A model generated the notes under the pieces. It was not told where the DNA came from. It made no database searches and saw only the letters and a list, made by a program, of their open reading frames with translations. The position numbers and the translations under genes are program-made. A stretch of DNA of 64,000 nucleotides from Klebsiella indica (GTDB lineage Bacteria; Pseudomonadota; Gammaproteobacteria; Enterobacterales; Enterobacteriaceae). This document shows, one piece after another, positions 1 through 9,773 of the stretch (within the stretch, counting starts at the first letter, position 1; the number at the start of each line of letters is the position of its first letter). The DNA lies in assembly GCF_005860775.1 (NCBI RefSeq), contig NZ_VCHQ01000008.1, positions 62,001-126,000 of the forward strand. The letters are read 5' to 3'.

Positions 1-291
1 GGTCTTGCCTCGCGTCATATTTGCGGCCTGAATAGCGGTTACCGCTTTTGGCGAAATCGCCACGCCTTCGTCCCAGACGCCGTGGTCAGCACACATCACC
101 AACAGCGCCTTCTTTTTCACCTGCGGTATGCCATCAAGGCCGGGCATCCCCGCCAGCTGTACGGCGAGATCTTCAAGGCGGCCAAGGCTTCCGGGCGGTT
201 TAAGCAGTCCATCGATATGCAGACGGGCGCTCGCCATCGCGTTTTCATCAGGCGCGGGGATCGCACCCAGTAATGCAGTTAAGCTGTGCAT
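1..291 (-). CDS. cobT: Nicotinate-nucleotide:5,6-dimethylbenzimidazole phosphoribosyltransferase CobT, 3' part outside window
   Basis: The N-terminal 97 residues are visible; the gene continues past base 1. CobT transfers phosphoribose from nicotinate mononucleotide to dimethylbenzimidazole, giving alpha-ribazole phosphate for the lower ligand of B12. The visible part has the family motifs [16 protein letters not shown] (about residues 26-41) and the stretch [18 protein letters not shown], which line the active site. The catalytic glutamate near residue 317 lies outside the window. An in-frame ATG at 306 is also possible. The start at 291 (MHSLTALL) fits known CobT N-termini better. cobU is upstream on the same strand with 86 nt between, where cobS would normally sit. 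Confidence 0.93.
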   Translation of the reverse strand, partial: MHSLTALLGAIPAPDENAMASARLHIDGLLKPPGSLGRLEDLAVQLAGMPGLDGIPQVKKKALLVMCADHGVWDEGVAISPKAVTAIQAANMTRGKT

Positions 292-310
292 AGAAATTCT
301 CGTCATGTTG

Positions 311-332
311 GCTGGCTCAAGGCTGAACCAGC
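311..332 (-). other. Hairpin between cobU and cobT
   Basis: The transcript can fold into a 9-bp stem (GCTGGTTCA with TGAGCCAGC, one G-U pair) closed by a 4-nt loop. It sits just ahead of the two candidate cobT start codons. No T-run follows, so an intrinsic terminator is unlikely. It could be a translational or mRNA-stability element, or a scar left where cobS is missing. The structure is read directly; any role is inference. Confidence 0.5.
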
Positions 333-377
333 AGGAAAATAGCTTCCCGATAATAAAGAGATGCCGGAGCGGTTGAT

Positions 378-923
378 TTACTTAATTTTGACGCCGATGC
401 CCGACACAACCAGCCAGACCTCATCCGCCGCCGCCGCGAGGCGTTGATTGACGCGCCCGGCGATATCGCGGAAATGCCGGGCCAGACGGTTTTCCGGCAC
501 GATCCCCATCCCCACTTCGTTGGTAACCAGCACCACGTGGGCCGGGCAGCGCTGACAGGCAGCAATCAGTACCGCGATTTCGCCGTCAATAGCTCGCTCC
601 ATTGCGGCGTAATCCCAGTCGTCAGGCGAATCGTCGCCGCCCAGCGCGAACAGCAGGTTGGTGACCATCGTGGTGATGCATTCCAGCAAAACAGCTTCTT
701 CGGGATCGTTATCCGCGGTGATCAGCTCATCTAGCTGCTGCCAGCGTTCTGCCGTGCGCCAGTGCGCGGGACGACCATCGCGGTGATGCTGGATCCTCGC
801 CGCCATTTCGTCATCAAAAATCTGCGACGTGGCGATATATAACACCTGCGGTGACTGCGCGATCAGCGCTTCGGCGTGGCGGCTTTTGCCGCTGCGCGCC
901 CCTCCAGTGACTAAAGTCAGCAT
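378..923 (-). CDS. cobU: Bifunctional adenosylcobinamide kinase / adenosylcobinamide-phosphate guanylyltransferase CobU
   Basis: CobU phosphorylates adenosylcobinamide and then transfers GMP to give adenosylcobinamide-GDP, the substrate for nucleotide-loop assembly. The 181-residue protein has the usual length, an N-terminal P-loop GGARSGKS (residues 7-14), and His46 in the IQHH stretch, which is the guanylylated histidine of Salmonella CobU. It overlaps the end of cbiP by 7 nt, so the two are translationally coupled. The next gene on the strand is cobT rather than cobS. Confidence 0.97.
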   Translation of the reverse strand: MLTLVTGGARSGKSRHAEALIAQSPQVLYIATSQIFDDEMAARIQHHRDGRPAHWRTAERWQQLDELITADNDPEEAVLLECITTMVTNLLFALGGDDSPDDWDYAAMERAIDGEIAVLIAACQRCPAHVVLVTNEVGMGIVPENRLARHFRDIAGRVNQRLAAAADEVWLVVSGIGVKIK

Positions 924-2440
924 ACCGGCTCCTGATGCTGGCGCATGATGACGTAAATTTTTTCGATAGCAATATGCTTGCGCATCGCCTCGGCCAGCAG
1001 ATCGAACTGCCGGGATTTGTAGTGCGCATACTCAACGTCGCTATCCAGCGCGGCCAGCCCTTTCCGCTGGCGCAGGCCGTTAACCAGCGCGCGGGTAAAC
1101 CCATCGCTGTCAAACAGGCCATGCAGATAGGTGCCAAACGCCAGGCCATCGTCGCTGACCGCGCCGTCCGCCACGGTCATCCCATTCTTGTGCAGATGCA
1201 CCAGCGCCCGGCTGCCGTCATGCCGCTCGGTCTCGCCCATATGGATTTCGTAACCGCTTACGGACAAACCGGCCGTTGTCGCCAGCCATTCGGGCAGTTC
1301 TGGCGCCATGGTCGCCGTTACCTGGGTAGTGGTTTTGTGGTGTGCGAAGTGGGTCACTGTATTGAGCAATCCCAGCCCAGGCTGTGTGCCAAGCCCCGAT
1401 TCCATCTCATCAATTATGGTTTCGCCAAGCATCTGATAACCGCCGCAAATCCCCAGAACCGGAACTCCCTGACGCTGAACCTGCTGCACCGCATGCGCCA
1501 TACCGCTTTCGCGCAGCCAGGCCAGATCGCCAAGCGTATTTTTACTGCCCGGCAGGATAACCAGATCAGCATCCGCCAGTTCCTGCGGATGACGGACATA
1601 ACGCACACGTACGTCCGGTTGCGCCGCCAGCGCGTTGAAGTCGGTAAAATTGGAGATATGCGGTAGCTGGACCACGGCAATGTCAATATCACGCCTGCCG
1701 GTGCGCAGATATTTGCCTTTTTGCAGCGCCACCCCATCCTCATCTTCGAGATCGACATCCAGCCACGGCATTACGCCGAGCACCGGGACACCGGTCAGCG
1801 CTTCGATCTGCTCGATACCCGAATGAAGCAGCGCCGCGTCGCCGCGAAATTTATTAATAATCACCCCTTTGACCCGCGCACGCTCATGTTCATGCAGCAG
1901 CGCGAGAGTGCCATAAATAGCGGCGAATACGCCGCCGCGATCGATATCCGCCACGAGGATCACCGGGCACTGCGCCATTTCGGCCATCCCCATATTGACG
2001 ATATCGCGATCGCGCAGATTGATCTCTGCCGGGCTACCCGCACCTTCCAGCACCAGCACATCATGCTCGGCGGCCAGGCTGTTATAAACTGAAAGGATCT
2101 GCTCGCGCAGGCGCGGCTTGTATTCGTGATAGCTCACCGCGTCCATATCGGTCGCCACCTTGCCCATGAGCACCACCTGCGCTTTACGATCGCTGGTCGG
2201 CTTCAGCAGCACCGGGTTCATACGCACATCCGGCGCGATCCCGGCAGCTTCTGCCTGAAAAATCTGCGCGCGCCCCATCTCTTTGCCATCCGGGGTGATG
2301 CCTGAATTAAGCGCCATATTCTGCGATTTAAACGGCGCAGTACGGTGCCCGTCCTGATAAAAAATACGGCACAGCCCCGCCACCAGCACGCTTTTACCCA
2401 CGTCGGAAGCGGTGCCCTGTAGCATAATTGCCAGCGTCAT
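917..2440 (-). CDS. cbiP: Cobyric acid synthase CbiP
   Basis: Glutamine-dependent amidase that converts adenosylcobyrinic a,c-diamide to adenosylcobyric acid by amidating four side chains (b, d, e and g). The 507-residue protein has an N-terminal dethiobiotin-synthetase-like ATP-binding domain (GTASDVGKS, about 9-17) and a C-terminal class-I-like glutaminase domain with nucleophile Cys332 in [10 protein letters not shown]. The start overlaps the end of cbiO by 4 nt. Length and motifs match Salmonella CbiP. Confidence 0.97.
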   Translation of the reverse strand: MTLAIMLQGTASDVGKSVLVAGLCRIFYQDGHRTAPFKSQNMALNSGITPDGKEMGRAQIFQAEAAGIAPDVRMNPVLLKPTSDRKAQVVLMGKVATDMDAVSYHEYKPRLREQILSVYNSLAAEHDVLVLEGAGSPAEINLRDRDIVNMGMAEMAQCPVILVADIDRGGVFAAIYGTLALLHEHERARVKGVIINKFRGDAALLHSGIEQIEALTGVPVLGVMPWLDVDLEDEDGVALQKGKYLRTGRRDIDIAVVQLPHISNFTDFNALAAQPDVRVRYVRHPQELADADLVILPGSKNTLGDLAWLRESGMAHAVQQVQRQGVPVLGICGGYQMLGETIIDEMESGLGTQPGLGLLNTVTHFAHHKTTTQVTATMAPELPEWLATTAGLSVSGYEIHMGETERHDGSRALVHLHKNGMTVADGAVSDDGLAFGTYLHGLFDSDGFTRALVNGLRQRKGLAALDSDVEYAHYKSRQFDLLAEAMRKHIAIEKIYVIMRQHQEPVC

Positions 2441-3252
2441 AACGCCTCCTTGATCGGGCGGTTTCGCATCTGCTTAAAAAACTCCTCTTCGGTTTTACAC
2501 AGCGGCAACCCCAGTTGCGCATGCAGCTTCACCAGCCACGGCTGGGTCAGCCCGGCCTGCGCCATCAGCTCACTGCGGGCAAATACCTCGCCGGGCTCTC
2601 CGTGCGCCAGCACTTCACCGCGACGCAAAACATACACCGTATCGCTGACCTCATAGATCAGATCGATATCGTGGCTGGAGATCACCACGTGATTACCCTG
2701 ATCGACAATGCGCTTAATGATGTCGATCATCTGCGCGCGCCCCGAAGGATCGAGACCCGCCGTTGGCTCATCCAGTAGTAAATAGCGCGCCTGCAGCACC
2801 AGGGCCCCGGCTATCGCCACGCGCTTTTTCTGCCCGTGGCTCAGGCACTGAATCGGCTGCTGGCGAAAGCCCTGAGCATCAACAAGAGTCAGCGCATCGT
2901 CTACCCGGCGGGCGATGTCATCCTCCGCGACGCCTAAGTTACGCAGGCTAAAGGCGATATCGCTGTCGATATCGGTATAAAAAATTTGCTGATCCGGGTC
3001 CTGGAAAACGGTGGCCACCTGCTGACGCAGCGCCAGCAGGCCGCGCTTGCTGTAATCCAGCGGCTTTCCCTGCCATAATACCGCTCCTTTTTGCGGGCGC
3101 AGCAAGCCGCTCAGGTTCATAAACAGCGTGGATTTTCCGCAGCCATTCGCCCCCACCAGCCCGGTCACCGCATGGCGGGAAAAATCCAGCGTCAGGCCCT
3201 TCAACACCGGCGCATCCTGATAGCTAAACCAGAGATCGGTCGTGGCAAGCAT
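2437..3252 (-). CDS. cbiO: Cobalt ECF transporter ATPase CbiO
   Basis: ATP-binding subunit of the CbiMNQO energy-coupling-factor transporter that imports Co2+ for corrin synthesis. The 271-residue protein shows Walker [10 protein letters not shown] (34-42), an LSHGQ signature and Walker [16 protein letters not shown]. It follows cbiQ by 8 nt and overlaps cbiP by 4 nt, so the transporter is embedded in the biosynthetic operon. Confidence 0.96.
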   Translation of the reverse strand: MLATTDLWFSYQDAPVLKGLTLDFSRHAVTGLVGANGCGKSTLFMNLSGLLRPQKGAVLWQGKPLDYSKRGLLALRQQVATVFQDPDQQIFYTDIDSDIAFSLRNLGVAEDDIARRVDDALTLVDAQGFRQQPIQCLSHGQKKRVAIAGALVLQARYLLLDEPTAGLDPSGRAQMIDIIKRIVDQGNHVVISSHDIDLIYEVSDTVYVLRRGEVLAHGEPGEVFARSELMAQAGLTQPWLVKLHAQLGLPLCKTEEEFFKQMRNRPIKEAL

Positions 3253-3260
3253 ACTTATCC

Positions 3261-3941
3261 TTAGAGGTGAAAATCCCCCTGATACAGTTTGATATCCAGC
3301 GTGGTGCTCATTTGTTGGTAGCGGAACATCACCCGGGTAAACAGTAGCCCCACCAGCATCGCCAGCGAACGATAGCCTTGCGGCACGCTACGGTAGCCAA
3401 AGCGCAAAGTTTGCGCCCGGTGAATCGCCAGCGCTTCGTCTAACAAAATAAAAATAAAGCGCCAGGTCAGCAGGATCTGCTCGGTGAGCAATCGCGGTAC
3501 CCGGCCGCGCTTGAGCAGCAAAATAAGCTGCGGAAACGGCAGATTCAGCACCAGCCAGAAGGTTGATGCCAGCGCCGCCAGGCTGCGCCAGAAGGTCTCA
3601 TTGGCGGTGGTCAGCCCCGCCGACGTGATACCCAGCCAGTAATTTCCCAGCGGGAGGCTAAGCAATAGCGTGTGCGGATCGTGACTGAAACTAAACAGAA
3701 TGGTCAACACGCCGACCAGCAAGAAACCAAACGGCAGCGCCATCCAGCGACACCAGCGCCGCGGCGAGACCCGCAGCAGCCAGCAGGTCAGCCCGGCGAC
3801 CAGCGCCATCTCAATCCCCTGCCCCAGCGGGGGCAGCGTAAAGGCCAGTACCATCAGCAGCAGCCAGAACAGGAACTTGCGCTCTGGCGCCACATGAAAC
3901 CAGCGACTCTGGTAGCTGAGTCGGTCAAACCCGGTCATCAC
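3261..3941 (-). CDS. cbiQ: Cobalt ECF transporter transmembrane coupling protein CbiQ
   Basis: EcfT-type membrane protein linking the CbiO ATPase to the CbiM substrate-capture subunit. The 226 residues contain several long hydrophobic segments (about 22-90 and 105-140), then the conserved C-terminal region with LLTEQILLTWRFIFILLDEA. The ORF opens with two ATGs. The family usually starts at the second (3938), which changes the protein by one residue. The start lies inside the end of cbiN. Confidence 0.95.
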   Translation of the reverse strand: MMTGFDRLSYQSRWFHVAPERKFLFWLLLMVLAFTLPPLGQGIEMALVAGLTCWLLRVSPRRWCRWMALPFGFLLVGVLTILFSFSHDPHTLLLSLPLGNYWLGITSAGLTTANETFWRSLAALASTFWLVLNLPFPQLILLLKRGRVPRLLTEQILLTWRFIFILLDEALAIHRAQTLRFGYRSVPQGYRSLAMLVGLLFTRVMFRYQQMSTTLDIKLYQGDFHL

Positions 3942-4206
3942 GGCGTTGTCTGCCTTTGGTGTAGCCCAGAATATAGAAAATCACCGCCGCGCCCAGGGAG
4001 CCCTGTAGTGTAAACAGCAGACTTTCAATTTCCCCGCTCGCCGGTTCGTACAGCGGCTGGAACCATGGTTTATAATGTGGGGCGACAACCTGAATCTGAC
4101 TTTCCGCCTCGCCGTCCGAACCGCCAAATTCACCGCCGTGATCGATAAAGAACGGCAGGATCACCAGCGCCACAACCATAGCTAACAATATCAGCATCTT
4201 TTTCAT
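3925..4206 (-). CDS. cbiN: Cobalt transport protein CbiN
   Basis: Small auxiliary subunit of the CbiMNQO cobalt importer, needed with CbiM for substrate capture. The 93-residue protein has an N-terminal membrane helix (about 3-20), a periplasmic loop rich in Gly, Glu and Asp, and a second helix (about 65-83). Its start is 1 nt after cbiM ends, and its 3' end overlaps cbiQ. Size and topology are typical of CbiN. Confidence 0.95.
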   Translation of the reverse strand: MKKMLILLAMVVALVILPFFIDHGGEFGGSDGEAESQIQVVAPHYKPWFQPLYEPASGEIESLLFTLQGSLGAAVIFYILGYTKGRQRRDDRV

Positions 4207-4207
4207 C

Positions 4208-4945
4208 TTAATGCCCCTGTGCGGTAATCAGACGACGTTTGGTCAACTGGTCATAAATCATCACGGTTAACAGCCCTTCAGCGATGGCGATCGGGATCTG
4301 CGTCAGACAGAAGATCCCCATAAACTTAACGATCGAGCCGATCGCCCCCGTCGACGGATCCGGGAAGGCGACGCCAAGCTGTACGGAGGTCACAAAGTAG
4401 GTCACCAGATCCGCCAGCATCGCGCAGAGAAAGACGCCGACATCGCGGCGAATTCCCGCCCGGCAGGCCATTTTCCATACCATATAGCCGACCACCGGCC
4501 CGATCACCGCCATCGACATACCGTTAGCGCCAAGCGTTGTCAGCCCGCCATGTGCCAGCAGCAGCGCCTGGAACAGCAGCACGATCGCGCCGAGGATCGC
4601 CACGACGCCAGGGCCAAAGAGGATCACCGCCAGACCGACGCCGGTCGGGTGCGAACAACTGCCGGTGACGGAAGGAATTTTCAGCGCCGAGAGAACAAAA
4701 ATAAACGCCCCGCACAGCGCCAGCAGTACCTTCTGATTATTATCTTCCTGCACAATACGCCGCAGGCGCACCAGCCCGTACCACAGGCAAGGTAAAAACA
4801 GCACCCACCAGGCAAGGGCCCACATCGGCGGTAAAAATCCCTCCATAATGTGCATGGCGAAGGCTTGCTCGGGAACCACTATCAGTAATAGCGCCGCAGC
4901 TAACCCACTGAAAGACAGCTGTTTTAGCTGTTGTTCAAGTTTCAT
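4208..4945 (-). CDS. cbiM: Cobalt ECF transporter substrate-capture protein CbiM
   Basis: Membrane S-component that binds Co2+. The 245-residue protein begins with a cleavable signal ending at AFA; the mature N-terminus MHIMEGFLP carries the histidine used in metal coordination by the CbiM/NikM family. Several transmembrane segments follow. A longer ORF begins at 4960, but the 4945 start overlaps cbiL by 4 nt, as elsewhere in this operon, and gives the family length. Confidence 0.96.
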   Translation of the reverse strand: MKLEQQLKQLSFSGLAAALLLIVVPEQAFAMHIMEGFLPPMWALAWWVLFLPCLWYGLVRLRRIVQEDNNQKVLLALCGAFIFVLSALKIPSVTGSCSHPTGVGLAVILFGPGVVAILGAIVLLFQALLLAHGGLTTLGANGMSMAVIGPVVGYMVWKMACRAGIRRDVGVFLCAMLADLVTYFVTSVQLGVAFPDPSTGAIGSIVKFMGIFCLTQIPIAIAEGLLTVMIYDQLTKRRLITAQGH

Positions 4946-5655
4946 TCTGCATACTCCCATTGTTTATTGACCATAATGGTCGAGAAATAAGGCAGCGGCT
5001 GGTCGTCGCTCACCTCATCCAGATGACGCCAGCACTGCTCGCCCGGCAGCGTGGCTTCGGACATCATCAATGCCGAATCCAGCAGGCCAAGTTTTTTCAG
5101 TAGCGATTTAATGCGCGCAAAACGACCGTAGACCTTCATCAGCACCAGGCTGTCGTGCTGGCGCAGCGCCTGTTCAATTTCCGCTTCCGGCGCGGTGCAG
5201 GAGATCACCGCCAGCGACTGTTGCTCCATCGCCAGCGGCGTTTTTGCACGCGCGGCGATGGCGGCGAAAGAGGTCACACCGGGAACAATCTCCAGCCATT
5301 CCGCGCCGCCGATACGCTGGAGCAGAAACACCCAGGTGCTGAACAACATGGCATCGCCAAGCGTAATAAACCCCACCTGTTTTCCCGCTTTTACCTCCTG
5401 AACTAACGCGGCGGCCACCGCGTTCCATACGGCCTCTTTTTCCGCGCTGTCGGCACTCATCGGAAAGTGGCAGCAACGCACTTCAGTCTGCTCGCCGAGA
5501 TATTCGCGCACGATGGAGAGGGCCAGGCTGTCGCCGCCTTTACGCCCGGCAGGGGCATAGAGAATATCCAGCTTGCCGAGAATCCGCGCCGCGCGGACGG
5601 TAATCAGATCGGAGGCGCCCGGCCCGGTGCTCAGGGCATACAGTTTGCCGTTCAT
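4942..5655 (-). CDS. cbiL: Cobalt-precorrin-2 C20-methyltransferase CbiL
   Basis: SAM-dependent methyltransferase that methylates C20 of cobalt-factor/precorrin-2, the first committed methylation of the anaerobic corrin route. The 237 residues have the tetrapyrrole-methylase fold, with an N-terminal GPGASDLITVRAARIL loop and a VPGVTSFAAIAA segment near residue 125. It overlaps cbiK by 4 nt and cbiM by 4 nt. Confidence 0.95.
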   Translation of the reverse strand: MNGKLYALSTGPGASDLITVRAARILGKLDILYAPAGRKGGDSLALSIVREYLGEQTEVRCCHFPMSADSAEKEAVWNAVAAALVQEVKAGKQVGFITLGDAMLFSTWVFLLQRIGGAEWLEIVPGVTSFAAIAARAKTPLAMEQQSLAVISCTAPEAEIEQALRQHDSLVLMKVYGRFARIKSLLKKLGLLDSALMMSEATLPGEQCWRHLDEVSDDQPLPYFSTIMVNKQWEYAE

Positions 5656-6446
5656 GCCGCCTCCCCTACTGCCTGATTCAGCGCCTGCCGCAGGTGGGCG
5701 ACAAACATCGCGCGCACCGCCGGGTTTTCTCCCAACCCGTTAAGCCACGGCGTCGCCGGAATACCGGCAGCGTTAAACAAGGTTTTCCAGGAATCTTCTT
5801 CATCAGAAGCCATATCATTGATGGCGTGATCGCCCGCTACCAGCATCAGCGGCATCAGGTGAACCCCGGTCACCCCCTGCTGGCGCAGGCTGTCGATAAG
5901 AATATCGACTTCGGGATAGCTCTCGACCGCGCCAACGCGCGCCGGAAAACGCCGGGACGTCATCATATGATCCAGACAGGCATAGGCGGAGAAGGCGTGA
6001 TGACTGGCGCCGTGGCCCATAAACACCACTGTTTCATTGGTCGTAAGCACGGGCATCTGCTGGCGCAGCGCCTGCATCAGCTGGAGATAATCGTCGTGGC
6101 TGCTTAGCAGCGGCGCGCCCAGCGTCAGGCGGGCAAACAACGGACGCATACTCTGCGCTTCACGGACGATCTTTTCATATTCATCGCCGTTAATGATGTG
6201 TAGCGACTGAATCGCCACATCCTGGTAGCCCTGCCCGGCCAGCTTCTGCAAAGCCTGCAGCGGCGTATCGATCTCAATGCCGTCGCGCTGTTTGAGCTTG
6301 CGAATAATCATCCCGGAAGTAAAAGCGCGAAACAAATCGCGATCGGGACAGCTGGCCGCCAGTTCGCGCTCGCAGGCGACAATGTTTTTCTCACAGGTGT
6401 CGGGATAGCTGGTGCCAAAGCTGACTACCAGAAGCGCTTTTTTCAT
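5652..6446 (-). CDS. cbiK: Anaerobic sirohydrochlorin cobaltochelatase CbiK
   Basis: Inserts Co2+ into sirohydrochlorin without ATP, starting the early-cobalt pathway. The 264-residue protein carries both metal and catalytic histidines at the positions of Salmonella CbiK: His145 (GHGASHHAF) and His207 (AGDHAIND). It has no signal peptide, so it is cytoplasmic, unlike the periplasmic CbiK of some sulfate reducers. Its presence confirms the oxygen-independent branch. Confidence 0.97.
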   Translation of the reverse strand: MKKALLVVSFGTSYPDTCEKNIVACERELAASCPDRDLFRAFTSGMIIRKLKQRDGIEIDTPLQALQKLAGQGYQDVAIQSLHIINGDEYEKIVREAQSMRPLFARLTLGAPLLSSHDDYLQLMQALRQQMPVLTTNETVVFMGHGASHHAFSAYACLDHMMTSRRFPARVGAVESYPEVDILIDSLRQQGVTGVHLMPLMLVAGDHAINDMASDEEDSWKTLFNAAGIPATPWLNGLGENPAVRAMFVAHLRQALNQAVGEAA

Positions 6447-6456
6447 TTCTGACTCC

Positions 6457-7242
6457 TTAAGCCGCGGCCAGCCAGCGCGCTAAGCGCCGGGCAAAGGCTG
6501 CCTGACTTTCCAGTAACTCTTCTCCCGTCACCAGCGGTGCCGGGCGTGTAACCACGATGCAGGGAATACCGGCATCCAGACAGGGTTGTACTTTTTCCTG
6601 ATAGCCGCCCTCCGCGCCGGAGGCTTTGGTGATCACCACATCAGCCCGGCACTGGCGATAAAAGGCGGCGTTAAACCCGGCGCTGAACGGCCCGCACAGC
6701 GCGAAGATCTCGTTTACGCCAAAGCCCAGCTCCGCACACTGTGCGATGGCATCAGGTACAGGCAATACGCGGGCCAGCAGCGTTTTTCCGGCTAACCCCG
6801 CGCGCCAGCGCGCCAGATCTTTACTCCCGGTGGTCAACAGCACGCGCTGGCCAAGGCCCCGCGCGACCTCGCAGGCTTCGTCAATGTTCCGTACCGTATA
6901 AAGTAGCGGGTGCGTCAGGCCGCTAAGCTGCTCAGGACGCTGATAGCGGCTCAACAGCACGCCAGCCTCTGCACAGGCGCGAATAATGTTGCGGCTCACC
7001 GCTTCAGCATAGGGATGCGAAGCGTCAATCACCCAGCGGGTACGATTAGCCTTCAGCCAGGCAACCATCTCCTGCAGATCAAGGCGCCCGCAGCGCACCT
7101 GCCCCTGAAGATCCCCCGCCAGCTGTTTCCCGGTCGCCGTCGCCACCGACAGGGTATATTTAACCCGCGCCGCGTCCAGTTGCTGGCACAGCGCCCGCGC
7201 GTCGCTGGTGCCGCCCATCACCAGCACTTCGCCGTAACTCAC
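6457..7242 (-). CDS. cbiJ: Cobalt-precorrin-6A reductase CbiJ
   Basis: NAD(P)H-dependent reductase of the corrin macrocycle (precorrin-6A to 6B step). The 261 residues open with a nucleotide-binding-like strand, VLVMGGTSDARAL, and contain the CbiJ/CobK-type segments WVIDASHPYAEAVSRN and VLLTTGSKDL. It overlaps cbiH by 4 nt and is followed 10 nt later by cbiK. Confidence 0.95.
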   Translation of the reverse strand: MSYGEVLVMGGTSDARALCQQLDAARVKYTLSVATATGKQLAGDLQGQVRCGRLDLQEMVAWLKANRTRWVIDASHPYAEAVSRNIIRACAEAGVLLSRYQRPEQLSGLTHPLLYTVRNIDEACEVARGLGQRVLLTTGSKDLARWRAGLAGKTLLARVLPVPDAIAQCAELGFGVNEIFALCGPFSAGFNAAFYRQCRADVVITKASGAEGGYQEKVQPCLDAGIPCIVVTRPAPLVTGEELLESQAAFARRLARWLAAA

Positions 7243-7964
7243 AGCACGTAACCTCGCGGGGTGATCATCAGGCCATCCTGCACGTAGGTGGCTTTGTTGC
7301 CGACGATCACCAGGCTGGTCATATCTACCGGCTCAAAATCCATATCACCGAGCGTGGTCAGCCATTTTTCCTGCTTTTTGCGCCCGGCCGACTTCACCAC
7401 GCCCACGGGGGTCTGCACGCTTTTGCTGGCGGACAGCAGTTCAAAAGCACGGGCCAGATGCCCTTCGCGGCCTCGGCTGCGCGGATTGTAAAAACAGATA
7501 ACGAAATCGGCTTCCCCGGCGGCGATAATACGTTTCTCAATCACTGGCCACGGAGTAAGCAGGTCACTAAGGCTGATATGGCAGAAATCGTGCATTAGCG
7601 GTGCGCCCAGCAGCGAGGCGGCGGCGATACTGGCGGTCATCCCCGGAATGAGCCGCACTTCAAGATCCAGCTTCTGCTTGCTGACCAGCTCCAGCACCAG
7701 CCCCGCCATGCCATAAATCCCCGCATCGCCGCTGCTGATCAGCGCCACGTTATGCCCGGCCTGCGCCAGTTCAATCGCCGCCTGGCAGCGTTCAATCTCT
7801 TTGCACATTCCGGTCTTGATCACCTGCTTGTCGCCGGTGAAGGCTTTCACCAGATGGGTATAGGTTTTATAGCCAACGACTATTTCCGCCGCCTGTAATG
7901 CCTCAATGGCCTCCATCGTCATCATTGCCTGTGCACCAGGGCCTATTCCAATTACGCTTAACAT
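7239..7964 (-). CDS. cbiH: Cobalt-precorrin-3 C17-methyltransferase CbiH
   Basis: SAM-dependent enzyme that methylates C17 during ring contraction. The 241-residue tetrapyrrole methylase has the N-terminal GIGPGAQAMMT loop, the ISSGDAGIYGMAGL motif (about 78-90) and IPGMTASIAAASLLGAPL (about 105-125). Its ATG shares one base with the cbiG stop. Confidence 0.95.
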   Translation of the reverse strand: MLSVIGIGPGAQAMMTMEAIEALQAAEIVVGYKTYTHLVKAFTGDKQVIKTGMCKEIERCQAAIELAQAGHNVALISSGDAGIYGMAGLVLELVSKQKLDLEVRLIPGMTASIAAASLLGAPLMHDFCHISLSDLLTPWPVIEKRIIAAGEADFVICFYNPRSRGREGHLARAFELLSASKSVQTPVGVVKSAGRKKQEKWLTTLGDMDFEPVDMTSLVIVGNKATYVQDGLMITPRGYVL

Positions 7965-9019
7965 CAGTGTGAAACTCCCAAAGTAATCGTGACGCCCTGT
8001 TCGCGCAGGGTTTCCCCTAATAGTTGTCCGTGGCTGAGCAGCCAGGCCGCCGGACCAGATACGCTCCCCACGCCGACGGTTTTTCTGACGAACGATGACG
8101 CGGGAAAATGATGCTCGTACTCACGCAGAGCATCAGCAGTAAAGGTTTCAAACGGCACGCGGCAGCAGGAGGCAAGTTGAATCAGCCCCTGTTCATGTTT
8201 CTTCTGCGTGACGCTGCCAATCGCTTTCAGGGCCAGTGGATCGAGCCGCTGCGCCTCAAGCTGGCGCGCCAGCAGCGCCGCCAGCAGCGGGAACGGCGTG
8301 TCGCGACGACAGCCAATCCCGGCGACGACCCGCTGCGGCACCAGTTTCCAGTGCGGTACGGCAATATCCGGCAGTTCGTTACGCAACGTGATGCAGATCA
8401 GCGCATCCAGTTCCGGAAGCTGATGCAGGTCCGAGACAGTGATAAACCCGCGCCGATCGCAATGACGGACATCTTCATCAAGCTCCTCATCCCACCACAG
8501 CCCGACGCGCTGATGGCTGACCAGCATCTGGTTGACGATTTTCACCGCCGCGCGGAAGTCGGTCATCCGCGCATTAAGCTGAAATGCCAGCGTATCCAGA
8601 GCCGCCATATTATTGATATCGGTCGCGGTGGTGATCACCGGATCGGCGCCCAGCATGCCTGCCAGATAACAGCTCAACGCATTAGCGCCGCCCGCATGGC
8701 CGGAAAGCAGGCTGATAACATGCTGACCGCGTTCATCAATCACTACCACCGCCGGGTCGCTGAACTTGTCGTTAACCAGCGGGGCCAGCACGCGTACCGC
8801 GATACCGGTCGCACCGATAAAAATCAGCGCCGAATAGCTGCTGAAAGCCTCGCGCGCGGCGTTGGCGAAACCATTTTCAAAGGGGGAAAACCCCTCTTCC
8901 AGCAGCTTCTCACTGGTAAAGCAGGTTAGCGGCAACATCGCCGCCAGCCGTTTCGCCAGGGTCACGCCACCGGGCGTCAGGCAGAAGAGAGCGATAGATT
9001 CAGGCTTTACGGTATTCAT
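7964..9019 (-). CDS. cbiG: Cobalt-precorrin-5A hydrolase CbiG
   Basis: Opens the delta-lactone of cobalt-precorrin-5A and releases acetaldehyde, completing ring contraction. The 351-residue protein has the CbiG central region ([27 protein letters not shown]) and the C-terminal domain with [13 protein letters not shown] and [11 protein letters not shown]. The open frame extends upstream to 9112. The start at 9019 ([13 protein letters not shown]) matches the family and overlaps cbiF by 20 nt. Confidence 0.95.
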   Translation of the reverse strand: MNTVKPESIALFCLTPGGVTLAKRLAAMLPLTCFTSEKLLEEGFSPFENGFANAAREAFSSYSALIFIGATGIAVRVLAPLVNDKFSDPAVVVIDERGQHVISLLSGHAGGANALSCYLAGMLGADPVITTATDINNMAALDTLAFQLNARMTDFRAAVKIVNQMLVSHQRVGLWWDEELDEDVRHCDRRGFITVSDLHQLPELDALICITLRNELPDIAVPHWKLVPQRVVAGIGCRRDTPFPLLAALLARQLEAQRLDPLALKAIGSVTQKKHEQGLIQLASCCRVPFETFTADALREYEHHFPASSFVRKTVGVGSVSGPAAWLLSHGQLLGETLREQGVTITLGVSH

Positions 9020-9773
9020 GGCTAAAGTCCGCTGCATAGAGTTTTGAGTAGTGATACTCCGCGCCCAGGAAATTCCCGACCAGAATGAGCGCCGTTTTAC
9101 GGATACCCGCATCGCGCACTTTGTCGCTGATATCGGTCAATGTACCGCGCACGGTCTGGCTTTCCGGCCAGGTCGCTTTATAGATAACGGCAACTGGCGT
9201 AGTCGCCGGATAGCCGCCTTCAATCAGGCGCTCCGCCACCCGGTGAATGCGCTGCACGGAGAGATAAATGGCCATTGAGGTCCGGTGGCTGGCGAACGCT
9301 TCGAGCTGTTCTCGTTCCGGCACCGGCGTGCGCCCTTCAAGACGCGTAATGATCAGGCTCTGGGAGACCTCCGGAACCGTGTACTCGACCCCCAGTTCAG
9401 CCGCCGCGCCTAAAAAGGCGCTCACCCCCGGTACCACCTGCCAGTCGATACCGCGTTTGGTCAGCTCTTCGCCCTGTTCTCGTACCGAGCCGTACAGCGA
9501 CACATCCCCGGTTTGTAAACGCACCACCGTTTTCCCGGCTTTTACGCCCGCTTCCATCAGGTCGACAATCTGTTGCAGATGCAGTTCGGCGCTGTCGTGA
9601 CACTCAGCGCCTTCAGGGCAATACTCCAGCAGTTCGGTATTAATCAGTGACCCGGCATAAATCACTACCCGGGCCTGCTGCAACAATCGATAGCCCTTAA
9701 GCGTAATCAGCTCACGGTCGCCAGGCCCCGCGCCAACGAACCACACGCAACGCGGATCAAATGTCTCAGCCAT
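9000..9773 (-). CDS. cbiF: Cobalt-precorrin-4 C11-methyltransferase CbiF
   Basis: SAM-dependent methylation at C11. The 257-residue protein has the N-terminal [20 protein letters not shown]/substrate loop, the [15 protein letters not shown] motif and the [16 protein letters not shown] segment. The start at 9773 (MAETFDPRC) is preferred over the upstream ATG at 9797, because it gives family length and an 8-nt overlap with cbiT. Confidence 0.95.
   Translation of the reverse strand: MAETFDPRCVWFVGAGPGDRELITLKGYRLLQQARVVIYAGSLINTELLEYCPEGAECHDSAELHLQQIVDLMEAGVKAGKTVVRLQTGDVSLYGSVREQGEELTKRGIDWQVVPGVSAFLGAAAELGVEYTVPEVSQSLIITRLEGRTPVPEREQLEAFASHRTSMAIYLSVQRIHRVAERLIEGGYPATTPVAVIYKATWPESQTVRGTLTDISDKVRDAGIRKTALILVGNFLGAEYHYSKLYAADFSHEYRKA

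Noticed and set aside
935-1666. A 243-codon plus-strand frame opposite cbiP
   Set aside because: Shadow of cbiP with no family features.
8108-8929. A 273-codon plus-strand frame opposite cbiG
   Set aside because: Antisense to an evident cbiG; composition (rich in Gln, Arg and His) is typical of a shadow frame in GC-rich enterobacterial DNA.
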